From Exobasidium rhododendri (lineage: Eukaryota > Basidiomycota > Exobasidiomycetes > Exobasidiales > Exobasidiaceae), in contig CP110630.1 of NCBI GenBank assembly GCA_026210745.1, positions 2,418,001-2,482,000 of the forward strand: a DNA stretch of 64,000 bases, written 5' to 3'. The first letter of the stretch is position 1. Each line of letters opens with the position of its first letter. The notes below the pieces were generated by a model that saw only the letters and a list, made by a program, of their open reading frames with translations, was not told the origin of the DNA and ran no database searches. Position numbers and translations under genes: made by a program. Shown here in pieces: positions 10,471-20,400 of this stretch.

Positions 10471-11534
10471 TACCTATTTGATCGTCTAATCTGGGCTTTC
10501 GTTTTCTTTTCTCTCTTCCTGCATTCTTATGAAGAAACGTTCGACCGGAAGGGTCCACTTGTGATCTTGTTAAATTCTGTAGTAGTACTTACTATACTGT
10601 ATTTCTTTTTCCAGCAAATCTGGGCAATTCGAAAAGCACCAGTGAACTTCCAAGCCACACACCCTCGACTTTGCAGCGTGATAGAACATTTGCGGGACGA
10701 CGCATCGGGATGGGGGGGGGGTGGAAACGTGTACCCATCTGAGAAGCTAAATGATGCAAGAGTCATTAATACTTTCAAAAGTGTTAACGCGGGTAGAGAA
10801 ATAATACAATTAACCTCTTACTCCATTTGACACCTACTGTACTAGAAAACGCTCGTTGTGAGAAGACAGACGTTGTGTAGCCTTTCACAATAACGATTAT
10901 CAATGACAACCATCCGACAGTCTCAGTGTATCATATCACTCTGATGATGGTGTTGATGCTGTCAGATTGAGAACATTGTACTTGACTTTTGACAAATCTA
11001 GAGGCTCCCCTTCAAAGTCACGGTCAAGAATTCAGAATTTTGCACGTGATCAAATTCTGAGTGTATTTGTAGTAGAATTAATTTTGTAATGATTCGAGCA
11101 TATTTTAGCTTCTCACATAGGTACACGTATCATCCCCCCGCATCGGTGAGTCGACGTAAGATCGGCACTTGATCACGAAGCTTGGGCATAGGCCTCTGCC
11201 ACGTGGACAAAAATGACCCGGCTGCTCCAAGCACGCGCTGTCAGTCACGGCGTAAGGGCGTCCTTATTTCCAAGGTAAAGCTCTACGGATCACAACGTGG
11301 CTAGGGGGGGGGGAAAGAAGCAGCGAGCCAACCGACGTGTTACCTTCTTATTTTGACAGATTCCTTCGTACATACAACGACAGCGACTGCAAGGAAGATC
11401 ACGACTACTCCAAAGGCATCCTCAGCTTGGCGAGTATAGCAGCATAGTTCGACGGTTCTTGACGACTATTTGCGGCAAGACCAGCAATATCTGCAGACGT
11501 CACAGCGACTAGACGTTGCACGCACTTAGACACC
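10471..11534. other. AT-rich gene-free stretch upstream of ERD2
   Basis: 1064 bp between the MITE and the ERD2 start, visibly richer in A/T than the flanking genes up to about 11100. It contains a G-run at about 10712-10719, a second near 11306, and many small direct T/A-rich words. The only long frame (through 10830) starts inside the MITE and shows no domain, so I do not call it a gene. The last 350 bp probably hold the ERD2 promoter and 5' UTR. Confidence 0.5.
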
Positions 11535-12537
11535 ATGAATATCTTTCGATTCTTTGGTGATCTCTCACATCTAGCTTCCATCTTTATTCTCCTTCACAAA
11601 ATCACACTATCCAAGTCATGCAGAGGTGAGTGGCAGCGAGAGCCTAGATGGTTGAGTTGAAGGGTCGCTCAATCGTCTCATCGTACTTCTACCACTCTCA
11701 CTAGGCATATCCTTCAAGACACAACTTCTCTACTCTGTGGTCTTCATCACACGCTACCTGGATATCTTTGTCGAAAGTAGCTTCTACCGCTTCATCATGA
11801 AGCTATTCTTCATTGCTTCATCGATTTACGTTCTCTATCTCATGCGGATCAAATTTAGGTGAGCAGCATCTGTGTCTTTAGCATCACTTTTGCTAGCCTG
11901 CTTACTGACACGTTCAATGGTGACATGAAATCATAGACCAACGCACGATCCTGCTATTGACACTATCCGACTCGAATATCTTTTAGGACCAGCTGCCTTG
12001 CTTGCACTCATCTTTCACTACAGGGATACCCACTTTTCATTCTTGGAGGTAACCAGGGAAGTCTTCTGGGCATTCTCAATCTATCTAGAAGCAGTCGCTA
12101 TCCTCCCCCAACTTTTTATGCTGCAAAGGACAGGAGAAGCCGAGACCATCACGACACACTACCTCTTTGCTCTAGGGGCCTACCGAGCATTGTATATTCC
12201 AAATTGGATCTATCGGTGCGTGCCATGGCGGTTACATCGCCTTCCTACTTTGACTGCTCTTCTGATTGCTCTCGATTTCTTTCATTTTTGCCTGCAGATA
12301 CTTTAGCGCAAGCGAGGTAGATCCCATCTCGATCTTAGCTGGTCTAGTCCAGACAGGTCTTTACCTTGACTTCTTCTACAGTGAGTATCAGTCCAGAACT
12401 CCAGGTCTCGTGCTGTCTCCCGATTGCTGACTTCTGCTCAATGTCTCCCACCTCATAGTCTACTTTACTAAGGTCATGAAAGGGGAAAAATTCGAGGTGA
12501 GTGCTGGTTCCTATAAATTCTCGCTCTATCACGACTG

Positions 12538-12585
<48 letters not shown>

Positions 12586-12629
12586 CTCTCTCTCTCTCTC
12601 TCGCTCGGACCCTACAGCTACCTGCCTAG
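11535..12629 (+). CDS. ERD2: ER lumen protein-retaining (HDEL/KDEL) receptor
   Basis: Seven-TM Golgi receptor that binds C-terminal HDEL/KDEL signals and returns ER proteins by COPI transport. The six exons are 11535-11625, 11705-11858, 11937-12215, 12298-12380, 12459-12496 and 12618-12629, giving 218 aa (family 210-220). Motifs in order: [109 protein letters not shown] and finally GEKFELPA. The last exon encodes only Leu-Pro-Ala-stop, and that LPA end matches the family C-terminus. Its upstream intron is filled by a CA/CT microsatellite. All six exons join in phase. Confidence 0.96.
12540..12601 (+). repeat. Compound microsatellite (CA)21(CT)10 in the last ERD2 intron
   Basis: An uninterrupted run of 21 CA units passes directly into 10 CT units. 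It occupies half of the 121-nt final ERD2 intron and ends about 16 nt before the acceptor, where a polypyrimidine tract is expected. Confidence 0.97.
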
Positions 12630-12773
12630 ACAATCAATGTATTCCAGACGCAATGAAGGATGGTTGCCCGACACTAAAAGAACGAAGAGGCTAATAGAGT
12701 AATAACGAAATTTCTACGATTGTGACCTTGCATGGGTGGGAGGAAGGTGTCTGGAAATAACATAGACGGTATC

Positions 12774-14090
12774 TCATCTTATTGTCTCTCGGTTTTTTCG
12801 GCGTTCGGCCTCTTCTTGAAGTAGTTGAAGCAACTTGGTCTCTCGTTTCCTCTTGGCTGTGATGTCGGTGACGGGGCTCGATCGGCTAGTGACGTTGATG
12901 GCACTGGAAATGGGCGATGTCGGAGATGCAAGTGGAAGGCGATAGGAGACCTTTTGTCGTAGAGGAGTGGATGTCGGGATCGGCAAAGGAGGCGTGGGCT
13001 TCGAAGGTACAGCTTTGATTAGTGGAGGTGGATGCGGTGATGGTGCTTCGACGTCATCTCTGCCCATGCTCAGCGATAATCGTTTTACTGAAGTAGGTGC
13101 CGGTGTATCTGGATGGCTGGAATGCGAAGACAAAGACTGAGATCGTGAGATCGTAAAGGGTAGACTGTGTTGAGAAGGTGAGGAAGGCTTGCGTGCTGTG
13201 CTAAATAATGCTTGTAAGTTGCGGACTTTCTACATAGCAGAGTAAAACAAAGGTCTTCCTATCAGCTCGATCTATCTGGTGTTTTTCTATGAGACCTCAT
13301 GCCACACGATACCTACCTTTGGCGTCGTGATCAGTCTGCCACTCTCCAGCGCCCTCTTTTGCTTTGCTTCATCTTCTTCTCGTTGTCTCTTTCGCACCTC
13401 TTCCTCAGCTTCCTCTACTTCCCTTTGCCTTTCAATTTCTTGATGGCTGAGTAGCTTATTAGCCCTTGCCTCTTTGTACTCATCCTCCGTAAGGTAACGC
13501 TCGACATGAACTGGAATCTGAACTTTCGCATCTGGATGCCGAGAGTCTTTCGGCATACTTGGATACTTCAGCCTCATTTCTACAATCACAGCCTCTCTTC
13601 GGATTTGTCCATCTTCTCCCATCTTCCATTTCAATCCATTGAGATCCGTCCACTCTTCTCCTATTTCTCGATCTTCCGAATCGTCGATCGTTCGCTTTCC
13701 TTTACCTTTGGAGGATCCCACTTGTCTCAAATCTTCCTGACGCTGCTTCTTCTTTTTTTTGCTGCTGCTTGCCAATTTCGTCGATGGCGAGTCTTCATTG
13801 TCAATGCGAGCGGACTTGGCTTCCTTCTTTTTCTTATCCTTTGGCTTCCTAGCTGTGTGCTCTCGAACAGTGCCATCATCCGAAACGTCATCATAGGTAC
13901 TCTCGGCCTCTGTGCCTTCTTCGACTTCGATGTTGTCCCTCTTCTTTCCCCTTTTCCGCTCTTTCATCTTTATCATGTCCCAGTCCGTCTCACTCTGCGC
14001 GGTCTCCTCTCCGCCCTCTTTGACCCTCTTTGGACTTCTTGAGACAGTCGAGGCGGGTCGTGCATGCTTCGTCGGGCGAGTTGTAGACAT
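12774..14090 (-). CDS. Lys/Glu-rich nuclear-type protein (unknown function)
   Basis: The two exons, read right to left, are 14090-13317 and 13229-12774, both phase 0, giving 409 aa. I use the ATG at 14090; the frame opens a little further upstream, but no ATG is there. The first 140 residues are highly charged with several basic nuclear-localisation-like clusters (KKKKEAKSAR, SKKKKKQRQED). A more structured core follows: EWTDLNGLKWKMGEDGQIR, EMRLKYPSMPKDSRHPDAK, HVERYLTEDEYKEA. Next come a long Glu/Arg-rich coiled coil, KVRNLQALF just after the junction, a Pro/Ser-rich stretch and a final charged helix. The core looks like a conserved module, but I do not recognise the family. A nuclear role is inferred only from composition. 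Confidence 0.7.
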
Positions 14091-14313
14091 GATGTCTCCC
14101 AACGACAAGCAAATGAAGCGTTAGAGGTGTGATGAGGGACGCAACCGAGAGCAGAGTCGCCTAGTAGTGTCAGCGAGCGAACTAAATCATCTTGACTGGA
14201 ACAGCGTCAGCCTCCTTGAACCTTCTTTACGACGCGCGACACTCTTAAATTGCTGTTGCTCTACTCCCCCTTTTCAAGTGACACGGAGGGAGCAGAGAGG
14301 CTGTAAAGCGTAG

Positions 14314-15230
14314 ATGGATGGAAGCCTAGGGAGCGGTACAAGCCCTTCCACTTCAATGACTAGTCTTCAAGCGCTCCGTCTAGCCAAAAAAACGCTTCGA
14401 AAGCAAATGGCAACAAAGCTGTATTCATTGAGTCCAGCGTCCATTGCTTTTCAGTCTTCCCAGATTGTGCCCTTCATCATCGGCCTCCCGTCCTTTCAGA
14501 AAGCCGAGAGCGTCAGCATATACGTCAACATGAACAAAGGAGAGGTTCATACAGAAGAATTGTGCAGACAAACGCTTGCGTTAGGCAAAAAGCTTTACGT
14601 ACCCAGGTTTGCTTCAACAAAGGTGGACAACAACGTAGCCACATTTGAAACTGAAATGAGAATGCTGAGAGTTTTTGATTGGGCTGATTTCGAAGCAATG
14701 TTGACGAATAAGTGGGGCATCAGAGAGCCGGAAGACATGCTAGGAGCTCACAAAAGAGAAGATGGTGAGACTGCTTTCTTTTGTTCGTCCATGAAAGTAT
14801 GATGACGAAACATGAAAAGTTGATCCTGGAAATCTTTCCTACTCCCCAAAGCTTTAGAGGCCGATACCGGCGGTGACGGCCTGGACTTGATTCTTGTGCC
14901 AGGAGTGGCCTTCGACAGATACAAGGGAAGACTAGGGCACGGCAAAGGGTACTACGATCGCTACATTGCAAAGTGTGGAATGTTTCAAAAGGAAAGGAGC
15001 CGCAGTAGGCCGGTGACAAGTTAGTAAGACTACAAGCCGAAAGTGATAATAAGAGGCGGTGCTGTGGTGCTGACCTTCTCGATGTGCTTGTTTCAACTCT
15101 TCACAATTCCTATACCTCATCAGTCGCACTGGCGTTGAAAGAGCAGATACTGGCCGAACCGCAGCGAGTGCCTTCCGATGACCTGGACCAACAATTAGAC
15201 GGTGTCGTCACATTTCAAGGTCCTCTCTAG
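14314..15230 (+). CDS. MTHFS: 5-formyltetrahydrofolate cyclo-ligase
   Basis: Converts 5-formyl-THF to 5,10-methenyl-THF with ATP, feeding folate back into one-carbon metabolism. The exons are 14314-14764, 14852-15019 and 15124-15230, giving 241 aa. Motifs: [14 protein letters not shown] near the N-terminus, [28 protein letters not shown], then across the first junction [13 protein letters not shown] followed by [12 protein letters not shown] (about 177-188), the nucleotide/substrate loop. The last exon begins [17 protein letters not shown] and ends [10 protein letters not shown]. Intron 2 uses a GTTAGT donor; this choice keeps the frame and restores the PVTIALALKEQ segment. It is divergent from the preceding gene across 223 bp. 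Confidence 0.93.
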
Positions 15231-15901
15231 TCTCCGTTTCGATCGTTACAAGAAAACGACCCAGCTTCATCGGCACGATCTGATCTTCAAATGGACTTCT
15301 TGATAGTAGACCAGATGCAATAGGCGGAAAAGATGGCGAAGGAAAGGAGGGGTGTGCAGACCACGTCATTCGAACTGCGCTCTTTTGTTTGCAAGTCTAG
15401 CTGATTCGCCCGTCTTGCTCACCACCCTTCACAAATTTCTTAAAAGCTTCTGATCCTACCCTCGCCCACTGGAAATATCCTCACCCTCCAAGCACATTGA
15501 TAGAGAAGAGAAAGAGGAGCAGGGTCAGGAGGAAGAGGGAAGGATGAATGGCATCCGGTGGCTACACCTTGCTTCGCGAGACCCCCCTTCCTCCTAAATT
15601 ATTCTCCATCGGGGTTTCATTTTTCGTCACACCGTAGCAAAAGCAATACAGCGAATCACGACTTCAACGCAGCGGTGCCGAATCTGCCTGCATGATAGCA
15701 GCGCTCCATAATCTTCGAGTATGCAATTGTGACGGAGTAATATCCATTGTGCACACGTAAAGCCAGCCAGGGGGGGAGAAGCCCCAACCTCACAGGCAAA
15801 AGGAAGAAAAGGAGAAACGCAACACTCCTTCCATTCGACCTCGCTCTCTTTCGCCTTTCGCCACTTTCAGGGCCCTGTACCTCGTCCTAATCACTCCTCC
15901 C

Positions 15902-15908
15902 TATATAA
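15902..15908 (+). promoter_or_regulatory. TATA-like element (TATATAA)
   Basis: TATATAA lies about 190 bp upstream of the ATG of the Zn2Cys6 regulator and about 70 bp before the TTC repeat. It is a consensus TATA box in a plausible position for that gene. Confidence 0.45.
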
Positions 15909-15974
15909 TCTTCTTCACTGCCTCACTCTGCTTGACTTACCTGTGACCACGCTCATTGACATCGTCATCCCCTT

Positions 15975-16025
15975 TTCTTCTTCTTCTTCTTCTTCTTCTT
16001 CTTCTTCTTCTTCTTCTTCTTCTTC
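15975..16025 (+). repeat. (TTC)17 microsatellite in the 5' leader of the Zn2Cys6 gene
   Basis: Seventeen uninterrupted TTC units, 70 bp before the start codon, probably inside the 5' UTR. A related TCT run recurs in the coding region, giving a poly-Ser tract. Confidence 0.95.
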
Positions 16026-16097
16026 CTTTTTTTCTCCTACATCTTCTTCCTCCTTCTCCAAACTCCCCTTTCGCGCTTTCCAATCTCCTTTCAGAAA

Positions 16098-17288
16098 ATG
16101 TCGCCTTTCTTGCCACCACATCTGCAGTACGACTTTCGAGCTATCAGCACGCCAGCAACCTTTCACTGTGATGAGGTAGAAGATTGCGCAATGTCAACGT
16201 CTATCCTAAACTCGCCCATTCTTCGATTCCAGGAAATCGTACCATCCGAAGTGGAATATTATGCCGACAAAGGCTTGAGTACGGCGACTTGGCATTCACC
16301 ACGAGATCCACAAGAAGCGAACGAAGGAGTGGACGCTACTCAAAAGACCACGTCGAATCGATCGCTGGATTGTCTTCTTCTCCCACGGAAGCGTGCATGT
16401 ACACTGATCAGCTCACACAATAGGAATCTCAATCGCTACGACAGTAATCGAGAAGAAGCTGCTCGACGACGACGTGTAGTCACGGAAGGAGCACAAAAGG
16501 AGCCACTCTCGAGAAGGGTGGGCAAAGACGGAAGAGAAGATCAAGTCATCGTGACGGTGACACCTGATCGCTTCAGTGCATGTATCCCTTGTCGTAAGAG
16601 GAAGATCAAGTGTATTCCTCGTGGCGATTCACACCGATTCTTTCTCAACGGTACCAACACTGGAGTCTGCGCCACTTGTGTCCGACGGAAGAAGGAATGC
16701 TATTGGCCAAAGATCGTTTCCCTTTCGCCACCTTCGGCGACACCGACCTCAGCATCGACAGAGCTCATTCAGAAAGAAGAAGAGAAGAAAGAAGAAGAAT
16801 TTTTGATAAACGACGCTGCACTTGGAGAGTCACTCGCCAGGGAGGAAGGAACGAGGAAACAAGTGCCGCCGATCGACAGAGAACTAGTCAAAATTGCCAG
16901 TAGCAAAGAGCCTAAAAGCACCGGCACCTCTACCGTCTACAAGACTGAGGAGACAGCGGACCAAAAGGACATCGTCAATAATTTTCACGATGATTTTGCG
17001 CAATACCCATTGACAGAAGGTTACTTTGAACTCCCACACCAAGCTTTTGGTCGCAATGGATTCAGTCCGGGTCTTTCTTCTTCTTCTTCTTCATCCTCTT
17101 CTGCCTCCTCTTGCGCTACATCCCCCTCTCTACCAGTCTCGCCGAAAATGGAGGCCGACTTTCCGTCGCCAGACTACCTGCTGCGCCCATTGGAGGAGGA
17201 TAAGTTTAGTTCACATTCGTCGCTGCAGGCCTCCGACCAATTCAAAAATTCAGCCTTGACTTCTGGCGTCTCTTTCTACTTTCAGTAA
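16098..17288 (+). CDS. Zn(II)2Cys6 transcription factor with an extended zinc loop
   Basis: Intronless, 396 aa. A Gal4-type binuclear zinc cluster is centred on ACIPCRKRKIKC and CATCVRRKKEC, with Cys at 162, 165, 172, 191, 194 and 201. Spacing is C-X2-C-X6-C-X18-C-X2-C-X6-C. The middle loop (18 residues, including RFFLNGTNTG) is longer than the usual 5-12. The first 160 residues have no clear domain and are basic before the cluster. After it come an acidic Lys/Glu stretch, a poly-Ser tract encoded by TCT repeats (about 327-335) and an acidic, Pro/Ser-rich end that could be an activation region. No fungal-specific middle homology domain is visible. The target genes are unknown. Confidence 0.85.
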   Translation: MSPFLPPHLQYDFRAISTPATFHCDEVEDCAMSTSILNSPILRFQEIVPSEVEYYADKGLSTATWHSPRDPQEANEGVDATQKTTSNRSLDCLLLPRKRACTLISSHNRNLNRYDSNREEAARRRRVVTEGAQKEPLSRRVGKDGREDQVIVTVTPDRFSACIPCRKRKIKCIPRGDSHRFFLNGTNTGVCATCVRRKKECYWPKIVSLSPPSATPTSASTELIQKEEEKKEEEFLINDAALGESLAREEGTRKQVPPIDRELVKIASSKEPKSTGTSTVYKTEETADQKDIVNNFHDDFAQYPLTEGYFELPHQAFGRNGFSPGLSSSSSSSSSASSCATSPSLPVSPKMEADFPSPDYLLRPLEEDKFSSHSSLQASDQFKNSALTSGVSFYFQ

Positions 17289-17491
17289 TCATAAATGCAC
17301 ACATACACCCCGGCCACCTTCGGGTTGGCGACACTTACTCTAGACGTTTTCCCCGTAATCTTCTCACTGCTACCTCCGCTCTCTATAGCATACCAGATCC
17401 CGCAGTAATGAGACTATCAAGCCAATTTTGAATGAAGAACCACTCTCGCTTATTTTACACACACACACACAAGCGTCTGTCACTCGTGTGG

Positions 17492-20400
17492 TCACAGCGC
17501 CGCTTGCCACCCATGAAAGATCGAAGCTAAGTTGCCTGGATCTTGAGCTTGCACCATCAAATCATTCACCGTGTACTCCACACTCAGCGACGTTGACAAT
17601 TTCTCCATGACGGTCTTGATGGCTCTTTCGGCAAGTAGTTCTGCCACCTCCCTCGTCTCCGCATTGCCGTTGTTCGTTGCAGTGTTGGTGGCACTACCAG
17701 GAGTGGACATTATGCCCTGCTGGTGTTGTTGAAACTTATGTGAAAGTCTTCGGTGCACGTTGTCAAGCGTCGAATTAGACGAGGAAGCAGCCCCTTGACT
17801 ATTGGCGGCAGCAGCAGCAGCAGCATCATCAGCAGCGGCGTACGCTTGAGCTCGGATCACCTTTACCGGATTCTGCGTCCAGTCATACAGGGGGTCGTAC
17901 TTGAAGACTTGTAAGACAGTCTGTATCACACTTGCCCCTTCTCTCATCACTCGGAGCGTCTCTTGGCAACATCTTCGAAACACTCCTTCTACTCCATTCA
18001 GACCCATGCCATCGACTAGATCTCTCGTCAATCGAAAGGGAACTTGTTCCGGGATGGGCAGGAGCTTCCCCTGATCAAAAGCTATCCCAAAGTCTATGTG
18101 GATCACTTCTCCTGTCAGATCATCGAGCAGGATGTTGCTGACATGACGGTCTCCTAGGCCGAGTATGTAACCTACAATGCTGGTAGTTGCCACACTTCTC
18201 GTGTACTGGAGTCTGTTTGTCAGCAAAGTTATCGGCACACGATGTCGTTCCAGGAAATGGAAGCGAAAGGCCGGTGGGAATCTTCGACACATTGCTTCGA
18301 ATGCGGCAGTCTGCTCGACTCTCTGCTTCCCTTCCACGGCAGCAAGTTCGTTGCGTGCTTGGTGGGTAGTCAGTTGATCCTTGCGCCTGTACTTGTGATG
18401 CGTTTCCATGAACGGCGTCCCGATCGGTTGTGTGTGTTCGACAAACTCAAGCAAGCCGTACTGTGGGCCGAGTGGAATAATAATGTACGTGCGGACTCGC
18501 AATTGCCTCCTTTGAGCAGCTCGATCGACGGAAAGCAGTGTGTTGAGAATGCCAAAGACCTGTTGCATGATGGCGTCTTGACGCAGGTCGTCCTTATCCT
18601 TGAACAGCTGCTTGTAGTCGTTCCCATCACTTCCAAGACATGCCGTGATCTTGGGCAGGTGCAGTCCTCCCGCGGTGGAAAAGTGATCGCTGTACCGTAC
18701 AATGGACGTGATGTCGTCGTACTTGGTCGTTGGGTCGACTTTCAAAAACTTGGTCATGACAGGCACGTCCACATCTCGGATCCTCGTGATTTGAAGGTTG
18801 AACTTGGCCTGAATAGGGTGACTTTTCGCTCTCAAGACTTTTGATTCGGGCTGGTGGTTGAAAACGTCGGGCATCTGCACCGACAGATCGAACCGAGCCC
18901 ACTCGACACAAGCATGACAGACTTCTTCCCACTCCCGTATCCTCTTCCTTTGCGACGTCTTCAGGGCTACCTGATGAACGAGCTGTGCAGCTGCTTCTTT
19001 TCGTAATTGTTGAGCGACCGACATGCTACTCTGAGCAGGCAAGGAAGTTCTAGCCGCCCCAGCCCCTCTACCCTTCGAGCCTTGCTGACGACCGCCTTTC
19101 ACGTCGTCAGCTTTGGTCAAGGCAAATAGAGCATACAAGGAATGAAAGGGGTGATCGAAGCTCATTCGAAAGACGGTCTCTGTGATGTTCCTTTGGAAGA
19201 TTGGGCAGGAAGTCAAGGTAGAAGATAGCGGCGGCACCGGTGCTATTGCTGTTGCTGTTGCTGTTGCGTTTGGTGTTGCCGTCTTGGACGAGCCTGAATC
19301 TGGTCGGAGTCGAGACGAGATCTGATGAACGAACGGCAGAAACTTCCACGACGCAATCTTCCGGAGCCATGCATTAAGATCGTCGTTGAGACCTACGTCG
19401 TTTGCATTCTCAAACCACAACGAGATCAACCGAATGATGGCCATGTCATCGTACGCTTCCGTGGAGCTCAAAGTAGAGGCGTACATTCTCGTGGCCTCTC
19501 GTCGGAATCGCTTTTTACTTGCTTCAAATCCGTCCAGCTTTTGTCGATCTAACTCCATGAGCTTGATCGCTTTTTGTTTTGCACTCAACAGCTTCATGTT
19601 CATCGGTGTCTTCGGGATGGTTGTCTTGACAGTTTGTCCCGTGCTCGTCGACTTTGCATTCGTCTTGATGATCTGCGCTTCAATTTGGTCAACCTCCTCT
19701 AGTCTATACCGGATAAACGCTGACAGATCATCGCCTTCCGTGGACTCCGACAGGGTCCGATACTGCTCATGCGCAAAGGTCGCATACTTTATCAGTACAG
19801 TCGCCTGCTCTACGGTCGAAAGAGATGACTTGGCAAGTGCTTCGCGGGCAGGAATAAAGCACTCGTCTCGAATCGTCTGAGGTTGGTGCGATCTTGCCGT
19901 AGCCCTCCACTCTCCAAGCCGGGCCAAGGCAAGCGGCAGCGAATTCTTCACCTCTTCTCTCTCACTCGACTCGACTGATTTACCCTTTACAATATTGCCA
20001 AGTGCTTCGATTGCGATGGCATGATCGCCGAGATCCCACAGCAGATTAGAGAATTCTTCTTCCACACCTACTTCGACACGATCCTCAGTCAGTCGTTGTG
20101 CCTGTGTGATTGAGTTGATTGCAATCTGGAGCTTGCCATTCATTCTAGCTTCCCGACTGAGTGCTAAAAGGGCAAAACACTCGTTTCTGATCGACTCGCT
20201 CCCCTTCTGGTTGCTCGTAGACGCCAGTAGAAGCACCGATTCTAGTTGCCTTCGTTGAGAGCGCATCAAGGACAGACGGACAGAGGCTATCCTCTCGAAG
20301 TCGGCAAAGTCGAATCGATTCACCATCTCCGTCCACGACTGCTGCCGCACTGACAAGTCAGGACTAGCGATACACAACCTTACCTCACGCAAGCCCAGCA

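Larger units (their letters stand above)
15231..16097. promoter_or_regulatory. Intergenic between MTHFS and the Zn2Cys6 gene
   Basis: 867 bp with no supportable gene. It holds the MTHFS 3' end, purine-rich tracts near 15500-15545, a TATA-like element at 15902 and a TTC repeat just before the regulator's start codon. Frames across the TTC repeat are simple Ser, Leu or Phe runs and are not genes. Confidence 0.55.

Noticed and set aside
10423-10830. 135-aa frame with hydrophobic stretches across the MITE right end
   Set aside because: It starts inside the transposon and continues into the AT-rich flank, with no domain, no conserved pattern and no splice partners; most likely chance.
15943-16179. 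Ser-, Leu- and Glu/Arg-rich frames around 16000 on both strands
   Set aside because: Direct translations of the TTC repeat.
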